Made by a program: the position numbers and the translations under genes | The notes under the pieces: model-generated | Database searches by the model: none | Told to the model about the DNA's origin: nothing | Seen by the model: the letters and a program-made list of their open reading frames with translations, nothing else | DNA from: DAONFI01 sp035403485 | Lineage (GTDB): Bacteria; Planctomycetota; Phycisphaerae; SM23-33 | Reading direction: 5' to 3' | Length of the DNA stretch: 19,100 nt | NCBI GenBank assembly: GCA_964536835.1 | Contig: CAZIAZ010000049.1 | Span: 1 to 19,100, forward strand | Shown: one piece after another, positions 6,556 through 13,583 of the stretch | Position numbering within the stretch: position 1 is the first letter of the stretch | How the letters are laid out: each line of letters opens with the position of its first letter

Positions 6556-8237
6556 TTGTCGATTTTCTGTATTATTTTGCGGTTTATGCATGTGAGGATG
6601 GCTTTTGCGGCAGCCTGGTCTATGTTGGTATCGGTAGCTACGCCGAACATGATTTTCCCGTCGTCGAATTTCAAGCCGACGTAAGCCATCGCCTGTGCGT
6701 CGGCGCCTTCGCCGATAGCCTGTTCATGGTAACTTTCGATTCTGAATCCTGGCAAGCCGTCGATTTTCCGTATGCAATGTACGAATGCGTCGATTGGGCC
6801 ATTGCCGCAGGCGTCAAGTTCAACGGTGCTGCCGTTGTCCCTGATTTTTACATGGCCGTTGATGTTGGTCGGATTATGCTCATCCGGCCGCGGCCAATAA
6901 CCCACAAGCGAGAATTTGCCTGTGAAGTTCAGAAATTCGTCATCGAAAATCTTTTTGACTTCTTCGCTGGTAAGTTCTCTGCCGGCTGTGTCTGAAAATT
7001 TCTGAACGGCGCGGCCCAGTTCCGGCTGCATTTCCCGTGGAATGGCGAGGCCGTAGTCCTGTTCCAGCACGAACGCCACGCCGCCTTTGCCGGACTGGCT
7101 GTTGATGCGGATTATACCTTCGTATTCGCGGCCGACGTCTGCCGGATCGATATGCAGGTAGGGCACGTACCATGTTTCCGGATGTTTTGCGTGGTCGGCG
7201 AGTCCCTTGCGGATGGCGTCCTGATGCGAGCCGCTGAATGCGGTGAAGACCAGTTCGCCGGCATATGGCTGCCGGTAATAAATTTCCATGCCGGTCAGCC
7301 GCGCGACCGTTTCGGCGATGTGCGGCAGTTTTTTGAAATTCAGGCCGGTCTCTATGCCGCGCGACGCCAGATTGTTAGCCAGCGTCACTATATCCACATT
7401 GCCGGTTCGTTCGCCGTGGCCGAATAGCGTGCCTTCCACGCGATCCGCGCCAGCCAGCAATGCCAGCTCCGTCGCAGCCACCGCCATGCCCTGGTCGTTA
7501 TGGGCGTGAACGGATATTATGGTATTTTGACGATATTTGAACTGTTTGCAGAATATTTCTATCATGTCGGCGTAGTGATTCGGCGGCCGACGTTCAACGG
7601 TCGCTGGCAGGTTCAGAATTAAAGGCTTTGTTGGTGAGGCTTTGCCCCACGCTTCATAGACCGCAGTGCAGATTTCCAGCGAAAAATCCATTTCCGTGTC
7701 GGTGAATTCTTCGGGACTGAATTCTGCACGGATGTCGCTTTGCGGCATGGCGTCGGCTAACTGTCGAATTTGAGTTATCGCATTGACGGCCATTTCCAGC
7801 GTCTGCTGACGGGACATGTGCAAAACCTTCTCGCGATGCAGCGGGCTACACGCGGTATAGGCGTGCACGATAGCCCGTCTGACATCCTTGAGCGACTCGA
7901 AAGTACGTTCTATCAGGTGCGGCCGACATTGAACCAGGCCCATGATGAAAACGTCGGCTGGTATGAAATCTTCCTCTATCAGCTTGCGGGTGAAGGTGAA
8001 GTCATCATGGCTGGCTGACGGGAAGGCGATTTCTATATGTTTGAAGCCTATCTCGCAAAGCAACTGGAAGTATTCAAGTTTGGCTGACGGCGAAAGCGGG
8101 TTGGGCAGTGACTGATTGCCGTCGCGCAGGTCAACAGAACACCACTGGGGGGCTGTGGTAATTTCTTTACCAGGCCAATCTCTTTGGGCCATCTCGAATT
8201 TCTTCGGAGCTGAATACTTCGAACTCTTTTGCGTCAT
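6552..8237 (-). CDS. leuA: 2-Isopropylmalate synthase, long (LeuA2) type
   Basis: The enzyme condenses acetyl-CoA with 2-ketoisovalerate, the committed step of leucine synthesis. The 561 residues match the long LeuA form. The DRE-TIM domain opens with SVDLRDGNQS (34-43), where R38 and D39 are catalytic or metal residues. The metal-binding VHAHNDQG lies near 245-252 and GHGERTGN near 275. A linker follows, then the C-terminal leucine-sensing regulatory domain (about 430-555). The start is clear: AAGGAG lies 8 nt upstream. A leucine-rich leader peptide and an intrinsic terminator precede it, so control is by transcription attenuation on top of likely feedback inhibition. GNAT follows with an ATGA overlap. 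No leuB, leuC or leuD lies nearby. Confidence 0.97.
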   Translation of the reverse strand: MTQKSSKYSAPKKFEMAQRDWPGKEITTAPQWCSVDLRDGNQSLPNPLSPSAKLEYFQLLCEIGFKHIEIAFPSASHDDFTFTRKLIEEDFIPADVFIMGLVQCRPHLIERTFESLKDVRRAIVHAYTACSPLHREKVLHMSRQQTLEMAVNAITQIRQLADAMPQSDIRAEFSPEEFTDTEMDFSLEICTAVYEAWGKASPTKPLILNLPATVERRPPNHYADMIEIFCKQFKYRQNTIISVHAHNDQGMAVAATELALLAGADRVEGTLFGHGERTGNVDIVTLANNLASRGIETGLNFKKLPHIAETVARLTGMEIYYRQPYAGELVFTAFSGSHQDAIRKGLADHAKHPETWYVPYLHIDPADVGREYEGIIRINSQSGKGGVAFVLEQDYGLAIPREMQPELGRAVQKFSDTAGRELTSEEVKKIFDDEFLNFTGKFSLVGYWPRPDEHNPTNINGHVKIRDNGSTVELDACGNGPIDAFVHCIRKIDGLPGFRIESYHEQAIGEGADAQAMAYVGLKFDDGKIMFGVATDTNIDQAAAKAILTCINRKIIQKIDK

Positions 8238-8263
8238 CTCTGACTCCTTACATTATTTGAAAA

Positions 8264-8300
8264 ACAAAAAAAGCTTTGCAATCCGGTCGGACTGCAAAGC
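8264..8300 (-). terminator. Attenuator terminator (3:4 stem) of leuA
   Basis: In the transcript GCTTTGCAGTCC (8300-8289) pairs with GGATTGCAAAGC (8284-8273), 12 bp with one G-U, loop GACC, then seven U. It lies between the leader peptide and leuA. Confidence 0.92.
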
Positions 8301-8394
8301 CTGTCAAAATTTTTTCAGGTTTTTTAGTCCGTCAGCGCAGCATAAGTCCAAGAAGGAGGGCTAGGGACAAATTGTTGCTCTGACGAATACTCAT
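8266..8394 (-). promoter_or_regulatory. Leucine-responsive ribosome-mediated attenuator
   Basis: Three exclusive pairings can be drawn. Stem 1:2 joins CGTCAG (leader codons 4-5, 8385-8380) with CTGACG across the leader stop (8335-8330). Stem 2:3 (antiterminator) joins CGGACT (8331-8326) with AGTCCG (8293-8288) and is lengthened by AAA:UUU and CCTG:CAGG. Stem 3:4 is the terminator. A ribosome stalled on the Leu codons covers region 1 and frees region 2 to form 2:3. A ribosome at the TGA covers region 2, so 3:4 forms. This is the textbook order and spacing. Confidence 0.85.
8332..8394 (-). CDS. leuA leader peptide, leucine-rich, 20 residues
   Basis: The peptide MSIRQSNNLSLALLLGLMLR has 7 Leu in 20 residues, all between residues 9 and 19, including a run of three (codons CTC CTT CTT) and the usually rare CTA. 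The ATG lies 6 nt after a -10 box, so translation probably begins on a leaderless end. Its TGA sits within pairing region 2 of the attenuator. It acts as a sensor of charged tRNA-Leu rather than as a protein. Confidence 0.85.
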   Translation of the reverse strand: MSIRQSNNLSLALLLGLMLR

Positions 8395-8400
8395 AACTGA

Positions 8401-8430
8401 AGTATAATCTACCAGCCGGCCGGATTACAA
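8401..8430 (-). promoter_or_regulatory. Promoter of the leuA leader and leuA
   Basis: On the minus strand the -35 is TTGTAA (8430-8425), the spacer is 18 bp and the -10 is TATACT (8406-8401). Six nt (TCAGTT) separate it from the leader-peptide ATG. Confidence 0.65.
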
Positions 8431-8490
8431 GAATTTTTTAATTTTTTTAAATCTGTCTACTACCGTATAAATGTGCAAATCAGTTTGAGT

Positions 8491-8518
8491 TTGAAAAGTG
8501 AGTGAAAAACGCTATATT
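8491..8518 (+). promoter_or_regulatory. Promoter of the ykgJ-hisS-HYExAFE unit
   Basis: The -35 is TTGAAA (8491-8496), the spacer is 16 bp and the -10 is TATATT (8513-8518). The start near 8525 falls at the edge of the palindromic element. Confidence 0.6.
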
Positions 8519-8522
8519 AAAG

Positions 8523-8556
8523 CGATTCTCAAAAGAAGATTCTTTTGAAAACCACT
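8523..8556 (+). repeat. Copy B of the palindromic element
   Basis: It begins CGATTCTCAAAA, ends GAAAACCACT, and holds a perfect 9-bp inverted repeat with a 2-nt centre, TCAAAAGAAGATTCTTTTGA (8529-8548). It starts 4 nt after the -10, where a repressor could block initiation or where the new RNA could fold. It is nearly identical to 1406-1440. Confidence 0.65.
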
Positions 8557-8559
8557 CTG

Positions 8560-8577
8560 AACGCTTTTGCGTTTTTT
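8560..8577 (+). terminator. Weak terminator-like hairpin in the ykgJ leader
   Basis: AACGC-TTTT-GCGTT is followed by more T (six in total). The 5-bp stem is short; it may attenuate leader transcription or be incidental. Confidence 0.35.
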
Positions 8578-8633
8578 AGTGAAAAGATGCAAACGCAGTC
8601 CTGCTTTAATTAAATAAGGATGAGGTTTTAGAA

Positions 8634-9131
8634 ATGTCGAAACGCTGTGTGGAATGCAAGGCAAAATGCTGTACCTATTTCTGTTTCCAGATAGATACGC
8701 CTGAAACGTTCGAAGCCTTTGAGGATATCCGCTGGTATCTGTGCCACGACGGCGTATCCGTACATATCGACGAGGATGACGACTGGTACATTCAGATAAC
8801 CAACCGCTGCAACATGCTCAGCGATGACTGTCGATGCAGGATTTACGATGATAGGCCGCTGATTTGCCGCCAGTATTCCGCCGATAATTGCGAGGGCAAT
8901 CCTGAAATCGGCGAAGATTACGGCTATAAGCAGGAGTTCAAAACTCCCGGCCAGCTGGATCGTTATGCGTTCAGGACGCTTGGCAGGGCTGAATATGAAA
9001 ATGAAATGATATCGCATCGTGCCGGGCATGCCGGCGTTGCGCCGAAGGTCATGAAGGCTGAATTGCTGAAAGCCGGCATGCTGCCGCGAAAGGAATTTTT
9101 TGACAAAAATCAAGCCAGGGTGAAAAAATGA
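8634..9131 (+). CDS. YkgJ-family cysteine cluster (zinc/iron-chelating) protein
   Basis: The 165-residue product has the YkgJ pattern: an N-terminal C5-V-E-C-K-A-K-C-C cluster, then C-N-M-L-x4-C-R-C-R-I-Y-D-D-R-P-L-I-C-R-x-Y near 62-88. The conserved Cys residues are thought to hold a metal or Fe-S centre; the biochemical role of the family is unclear. A ribosome-binding site (AAGGATGAGG) lies 8 nt upstream of the ATG. The stop overlaps the hisS start as ATGA, so the two are translationally coupled. It is the first gene of the transcript that starts near 8525, behind a palindromic element and a small hairpin that may regulate it. Confidence 0.85.
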   Translation: MSKRCVECKAKCCTYFCFQIDTPETFEAFEDIRWYLCHDGVSVHIDEDDDWYIQITNRCNMLSDDCRCRIYDDRPLICRQYSADNCEGNPEIGEDYGYKQEFKTPGQLDRYAFRTLGRAEYENEMISHRAGHAGVAPKVMKAELLKAGMLPRKEFFDKNQARVKK

Positions 9132-10429
9132 AATTTCAGGCCGTCAAGGGAACGCGGGATTTTTATCCCGAAGAAATGCGTGTGCGAAACTGGATAATCG
9201 ACGCATGGCGAAAAGTGTCCGTTCGTAACGGCTTTGTGGAGTACGACGCGCCGATATTCGAATATCTTGAGCTTTTCACCGTCAAGAGCGGCGAGGAGAT
9301 AGCCGAGCAGCTTTTCAATTTTACCGACCGCGGCGGCCGCAATATTGCCATCCGGCCTGAAATAACCCCCTCTCTAGCCCGCATGATAGCGGCGAAGATA
9401 AATTCGCTGCCGCGGCCTATAAAATGGTTTTCCGTGCCGCGTGTCTGCCGCGCTGAACGGCCGCAGCGGGGCCGTCTGCGTGAATTTTTCCAGTGGAATG
9501 TTGATATCGTCGATGAAAATTCCGTGCAGGCTGACGCGGAGTGCATTTACGTCTGTATCGATTTTCTGCGTGAAGTCGGCCTTACGCCGGCTGACGTTAA
9601 AATTCACATCGGCCATCGGCCGCTTATCATGGCAATGCTTCGCGGCAGAGGCGTAAGCGATGAAAATATGGACAAGGCGCTGCTGGCGCTGGATAAACGG
9701 CCGAAAATTTCACATGAGGCGTTTGTGGAAATGCTGGAAAACGCCAACCTTGCCCCAGCCGGTATTCAGGGCGTCTGTGAATTTATGGATACGTCGTCAG
9801 CCGACGCGCTGTCGGTACTTGACACTATAGACGGCATGGAAGAGCACAAGCGTAATCTGCGTGAGCTCGGTGCGGCGCTTGAAAATATGGGCGTCGGCGA
9901 ATATGTGACTTTCGACTGGCACATCGTGCGAGGGTTGGCGTATTACACCGGCGCAGTTTATGAAGCACTTGCCGCCGGCGAGCGTGCGGTGGCTGGCGGC
10001 GGCCGTTATGATAAACTTCTGGAAATCGTCGGCGGGCCGGCTGCCAGCGCTACGGGCTTTGGCATGGGAGATGTTGTGCTGGGAATTCTGCTTCAGGAAA
10101 AGGGGCTGATTCCGGCGAAAATCCTCTGCGAATCGCTCGATTATTACATAATTGACGGCGGCGAGGGTACATTTCCGGCAGTGTTGAAACTTGCAGGCGA
10201 ATTGCGATTGCGAGGAGCGACGGCGGATTATTCTTTCCGCAGGCAGAATGTCGGCAAGCAGCTCAAGGAGGCTAACCGGCGCGGTGCGAAAGCGGCAGTT
10301 ATTGTGGAAAATCCTGATATTACCGCTGAGGGCAGTATTACGATAAAAAATCTTGCAACGGGAGAGCAGGCATCCGCCACGTCGGCGGAGATTCTGGGCA
10401 GGCATGACGGGACGTCGAATACATTATGA
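9128..10429 (+). CDS. hisS: Histidyl-tRNA synthetase
   Basis: This class II synthetase charges tRNA-His. The 433 residues are normal for the bacterial enzyme. Seen are the N-terminal VKGTRDFYPEEM, motif 1 around 30-60, and motif 2 with CRAERPQRGRLREFFQWNVD at about 107-126. The histidine-specific HisA motif IVRGLAYYTG lies near 266-275. Motif 3, with GGGRYDKLLEI and TGFGMGDVVLG, spans about 288-316, and the C-terminal anticodon-binding domain covers 330-430. The gene starts within the ykgJ stop (ATGA) and its last 26 bp overlap the HYExAFE gene. Confidence 0.97.
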   Translation: MKFQAVKGTRDFYPEEMRVRNWIIDAWRKVSVRNGFVEYDAPIFEYLELFTVKSGEEIAEQLFNFTDRGGRNIAIRPEITPSLARMIAAKINSLPRPIKWFSVPRVCRAERPQRGRLREFFQWNVDIVDENSVQADAECIYVCIDFLREVGLTPADVKIHIGHRPLIMAMLRGRGVSDENMDKALLALDKRPKISHEAFVEMLENANLAPAGIQGVCEFMDTSSADALSVLDTIDGMEEHKRNLRELGAALENMGVGEYVTFDWHIVRGLAYYTGAVYEALAAGERAVAGGGRYDKLLEIVGGPAASATGFGMGDVVLGILLQEKGLIPAKILCESLDYYIIDGGEGTFPAVLKLAGELRLRGATADYSFRRQNVGKQLKEANRRGAKAAVIVENPDITAEGSITIKNLATGEQASATSAEILGRHDGTSNTL

Positions 10430-10934
10430 AGACGCATTCGAGGATTTTCTGCGGACGCAGGGAATTCCGTATGTAGCCGTCGATGACGATAAACAGACTA
10501 TCTTCGGCAAGGCATCCATCAAAAGTTTTGACTTCGTCGTATATTCTCACGAAGGGCCGAATCTGATTGTGGATATCAAGGGCCGAAAATTTCCTGATGT
10601 CGCCACGGCGGGGGCGAAACGTTCGACGAGGGCGTGGGAAAACTGGATAACGCGACAGGATCTCGATGGATTGACGCGGTGGCAGGATATTTTCGGAAGC
10701 GATTTTCAGGTTGTTCTGGTTTTTGCATATTGGTTGCAGGGCAAGGTTAATACTAGCCCGTTTGACGATGTGTATTTTTATAATAACAGCTATTATGCGT
10801 TCATGGCCATGCCGCTGTCGGCTTACGTTTCCTTTGCCCAGCCGAGGAGTGAAAAGTGGCAGACCATAGCCGTGCCGTCGCGTATTTTCGCCGATAATGC
10901 CGTCGATATACGGCGGATGTTGAATGTCCTGTGA
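10404..10934 (+). CDS. HYExAFE family protein, PD-(D/E)XK nuclease-like
   Basis: The 176-residue product contains the family signature H-Y-E-x-A-F-E at residues 7-13. I know this as a small family seen mainly in Planctomycetes with no assigned function. The pattern E (helix 1), S-F-D-F-V-V, then L-I-V-D-I-K-G-R fits the E...D...(D/E)-x-K catalytic layout of the PD-(D/E)XK nuclease fold, so a nuclease or decayed nuclease is plausible (inference). ATG 10404 places the signature near the N-terminus as expected; a longer in-frame start at 10353 would lie deep inside hisS. It overlaps hisS by 26 bp and is likely on the same transcript, suggesting RNA- or translation-linked work, but that is only context. 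Confidence 0.78.
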   Translation: MTGRRIHYEDAFEDFLRTQGIPYVAVDDDKQTIFGKASIKSFDFVVYSHEGPNLIVDIKGRKFPDVATAGAKRSTRAWENWITRQDLDGLTRWQDIFGSDFQVVLVFAYWLQGKVNTSPFDDVYFYNNSYYAFMAMPLSAYVSFAQPRSEKWQTIAVPSRIFADNAVDIRRMLNVL

Positions 10935-10946
10935 TGGCCGTAAACG

Positions 10947-10974
10947 TTGGCTGTCTTCTCAATTCTTTTATTTT
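10947..10974 (+). promoter_or_regulatory. Possible ettA promoter
   Basis: The -35 is TTGGCT (10947-10952), the spacer is 16 bp and the -10 is TATTTT (10969-10974). Both boxes are imperfect. Confidence 0.3.
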
Positions 10975-10993
10975 TGCCTGATGAGGAACAGAT

Positions 10994-12667
10994 ATGCCCC
11001 CGCAATTCGTTTTTGAAATGCATGACGTCTGCAAGAGCTATGGCGAGAGGCAGGTGCTGCGCGATATTTCACTATCGTTTTTCTACGGCGCCAAAATCGG
11101 CGTAGTCGGTGAAAACGGAGCCGGCAAAAGCACGCTGCTTAAGATAATGGCCGGGATTGATAAGGATTTTCAGGGTGAAACCCGACTTGCCCCGAAAATG
11201 CGGCTGCGATACGTCGCGCAGGAACCACAACTTGAGCTGGACAGAACTGTCCGCGAAAATCTACTTACCGCCGTCAAGCCCACGCTGGACATGATTGACC
11301 GTTTTAACGAGATATCCGAACGCATGGGCGACCTTGGGCCTGATGACGACATGGACAAGCTGCTCGATGAGATGGGTACGCTGCAGGATAAAATCGACGC
11401 GTGCGACGGTTGGGAGACTGACCGGCTGATTGATATTGCGTCCGATGCACTTGTACTTCCGCCGGACGATACGCCGGTTCGCCAGCTTTCCGGCGGCGAG
11501 CGAAGACGCGTCGCGCTTTGCATGGCCCTGCTGGAAAAGCCCGACCTGCTCCTTCTGGACGAACCTACCAACCATCTTGACGCGGAAACGGTGCAATGGC
11601 TGGAGGCTGCACTGCGGGAGTATCATGGCACGGTTATCATCGTCACGCACGACAGATATTTTCTGGACAATATCACCAGGTGGATACTTGAGCTTGAGAA
11701 CGGCCTGGGTCTGCCGTTCGAAGGGAATTATTCATCGTGGCTGAAACAGAAGGCTGAACTGCTGCGGCTTATCGAGAAGAAAGAGACCGAGCGGCAGAAA
11801 ACTCTCGCTCGCGAACTTGAGTGGATAAACACATCCGCCAGGGCTCGTAATCAGAAAAACCAGGCTCGCATCAATGCCTACGAAAAACTCTCCGGCCAGA
11901 ATTCGTCCGACGCGCGCAGTGAGGTCGTCATACAGATTCCCGGAGGTCAGAGGCTGGGCGATAAGGTTCTGACGTTTCACGACGTTACCAAAGGTTACGA
12001 CGGCAGCACGCTTATTGAAAAATGTTCGTTTGATTTGCCCCGCAATGCCATTGTCGGCGTAATTGGGCCGAATGGTATCGGCAAGACAACGCTGTTCAGG
12101 ATGATTGTCGGTCAGGAACGGCCCGATTCCGGCAGGGTGGAAGTCGGGCCGACAGTGTCGATAGGTTACGTCGACCAGCACCGCGACGCGCTCGACGACG
12201 AACGGACGATTTTTGAGGAAATCACCGACGGCAAGGACAATATAGACGTCGGCGGCAGGGCAGTACCGTCCCGCGCTTATGTTGCGCGATTCAACTTCCG
12301 CGGGTCGCAGCAGCAGAAAAAAGTATCGGAATGTTCAGGAGGCGAGCGAAACAGGATTCACCTCGCCAAAATGCTTCGTCGCGGCGGCAACCTGTTGCTG
12401 CTAGACGAACCGACGAATGATTTGGACGTGGATACGATGCGAGTGTTGGAGCAGGCGATAATAGATTTTGAAGGCTGTGCCATGGTCATCAGCCACGACC
12501 GTTTTTTCCTTGACCGCATCTGCACGCATCTGCTGATATTCGAGGGCGACGGCAAAACGCAATGGTTTCAGGGTAACTTTTCTGCCTATGAAGAAAAAGT
12601 GCAGGCGGAAAATCCAGACCGTGTCGCCCATCGACGTGGGAAATATAAACGCCTGCGGTTACGATAG
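10994..12667 (+). CDS. ettA: ABC-F ATPase EttA, energy-dependent translational throttle
   Basis: This soluble ABC-F protein binds the ribosomal E site and gates the first elongation step according to the ATP/ADP ratio. The 557 residues hold two ABC domains and no membrane segments. Domain 1 has Walker A GENGAGKST near 38-46, signature LSGGERRR near 163, and Walker B LLLLDEPTNHLD near 183. The P-site tRNA interaction arm between domains (about 240-300) is basic and helical (WLKQKAELLRLIEKKE onward). Domain 2 has Walker A GPNGIGKTT near 355, signature CSGGERNR near 448 and Walker B with DEPTNDLD near 470. The tail VAHRRGKYKRLRLR is EttA-like. GAGG lies 8 nt before the ATG. It sits 59 bp after the HYExAFE gene and may be co-transcribed or use its own weak promoter. 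Confidence 0.93.
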   Translation: MPPQFVFEMHDVCKSYGERQVLRDISLSFFYGAKIGVVGENGAGKSTLLKIMAGIDKDFQGETRLAPKMRLRYVAQEPQLELDRTVRENLLTAVKPTLDMIDRFNEISERMGDLGPDDDMDKLLDEMGTLQDKIDACDGWETDRLIDIASDALVLPPDDTPVRQLSGGERRRVALCMALLEKPDLLLLDEPTNHLDAETVQWLEAALREYHGTVIIVTHDRYFLDNITRWILELENGLGLPFEGNYSSWLKQKAELLRLIEKKETERQKTLARELEWINTSARARNQKNQARINAYEKLSGQNSSDARSEVVIQIPGGQRLGDKVLTFHDVTKGYDGSTLIEKCSFDLPRNAIVGVIGPNGIGKTTLFRMIVGQERPDSGRVEVGPTVSIGYVDQHRDALDDERTIFEEITDGKDNIDVGGRAVPSRAYVARFNFRGSQQQKKVSECSGGERNRIHLAKMLRRGGNLLLLDEPTNDLDVDTMRVLEQAIIDFEGCAMVISHDRFFLDRICTHLLIFEGDGKTQWFQGNFSAYEEKVQAENPDRVAHRRGKYKRLRLR

Positions 12668-12706
12668 TTTTTTAAGTTAACAAAGAATTTATGAAAGCGA
12701 TAAAAA

Positions 12707-13471
12707 TCAGACTTCCATAGTTTCGCTTATGCCGTGGCGGCCGGCGAGGAAAATCGGCAGGGAGCTACCTATGATTTTTCGATTAGTCGTAAGGGCAAGT
12801 TCCGGCGTGTTGTTTTCGTCGGAAAGGTGGCCGATGCACAGCCAGTTCAGGCGGCGGCCATGATTTTTGACGAGCGTGGCAGCTTCATCGTTTGACAGGT
12901 GGCCGTGCGGGCCTGCTATGCGAGCCTTCAGAAATGCCGGATAAAATCCGCTTCGCAGCATGACAGGGTCGTAGTTGCTCTCCAATAGCAGGGCGTCGAG
13001 AGTTTCCATAACATCTGCCAGCCCTGAGAAAACATGGCCCAGGTCAGTCAGAATCCCCAGCCGCCTGCCCTCTGCCTCCACCACGAAACAGCAGCCGTCG
13101 GCCGCATCGTGCGGCGTGGGTACTGAATATATCCGTACGTCGCCGACCGTGAAACTTTTGCCCGACTCGAAATGTCTTATTCTGCCGAGTTGTCCAAGTG
13201 GACACCGGCTTGCCGCGGCGGTGAGCGTGGGGCGCGTTATGTGCATGGTCAAGCCGAATTTCCGTTGAAAAATCCCGGCACTGGCGATGTGGTCGCGATG
13301 GTCGTGCGAGATTATGAGAGCGTCAACCTCGCGGATATCTCCGCCGGCGTCGGCGAGCCTTTGTTGGGCACTCTTGCCGCTTATGCCGGCGTCGAAGAGC
13401 AATTTTGCTCCGCCGGCTTCTACGTATATGCAATTACCGTTGCTGCCCGACTGTAATGAAACTATCCGCAT
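12707..13471 (-). CDS. Metallo-beta-lactamase-fold hydrolase, YycJ/WalJ-like
   Basis: The 254-residue product begins MRIVSLQSGSNGNCIYVE, typical of the YycJ/WalJ group of MBL-fold proteins, which are related to nucleases and phosphodiesterases. The metal-binding motif H-D-H-R-D-H is near 62-67 (SHDHRDHI). Further metal ligands are a His in VPTPHDAADG near 125, an Asp in ILTDLGH near 147 and the C-terminal GHLSDENN region near 217. I chose ATG 13471 over the longer ATG at 13507. Homology begins there, and a TATGAT -10 box lies 6 nt upstream, which would put the longer start outside the message. No Shine-Dalgarno is seen, consistent with a leaderless transcript. The gene is convergent with ettA and divergent from prfB. 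Confidence 0.88.
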   Translation of the reverse strand: MRIVSLQSGSNGNCIYVEAGGAKLLFDAGISGKSAQQRLADAGGDIREVDALIISHDHRDHIASAGIFQRKFGLTMHITRPTLTAAASRCPLGQLGRIRHFESGKSFTVGDVRIYSVPTPHDAADGCCFVVEAEGRRLGILTDLGHVFSGLADVMETLDALLLESNYDPVMLRSGFYPAFLKARIAGPHGHLSNDEAATLVKNHGRRLNWLCIGHLSDENNTPELALTTNRKIIGSSLPIFLAGRHGISETMEV

Positions 13472-13477
13472 GGAAGA

Positions 13478-13507
13478 ATCATACCGCGCTGGCCGGAGTT
13501 TTGACAA
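13478..13507 (-). promoter_or_regulatory. Leaderless promoter of the MBL-fold gene
   Basis: On the minus strand the -35 is TTGTCA (13507-13502), the spacer is 18 bp and the -10 is TATGAT (13483-13478). TCTTCC (6 nt) separates it from ATG 13471. Confidence 0.6.
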
Positions 13508-13516
13508 AATTTTATG

Positions 13517-13544
13517 TCGAAATCTCGGATTAATCTGATATACT
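13517..13544 (+). promoter_or_regulatory. prfB promoter
   Basis: The -35 is TCGAAA (13517-13522), the spacer is 16 bp and the -10 is TATACT (13539-13544). The start near 13551 leaves a leader of about 33 nt flanked by a 7-bp inverted repeat, CGATTCT (13547-13553) and AGAATCG (13574-13580). Confidence 0.45.
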
Positions 13545-13583
13545 GCCGATTCTGTTTTGATTGTCCTTTTGTGAGAATCGCTT

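Noticed and set aside
8560..8577. A riboswitch or T-box in the ykgJ-hisS leader
   Set aside because: The leader is only about 110 nt, has no T-box sequence or specifier stem, and the hairpin is very short.
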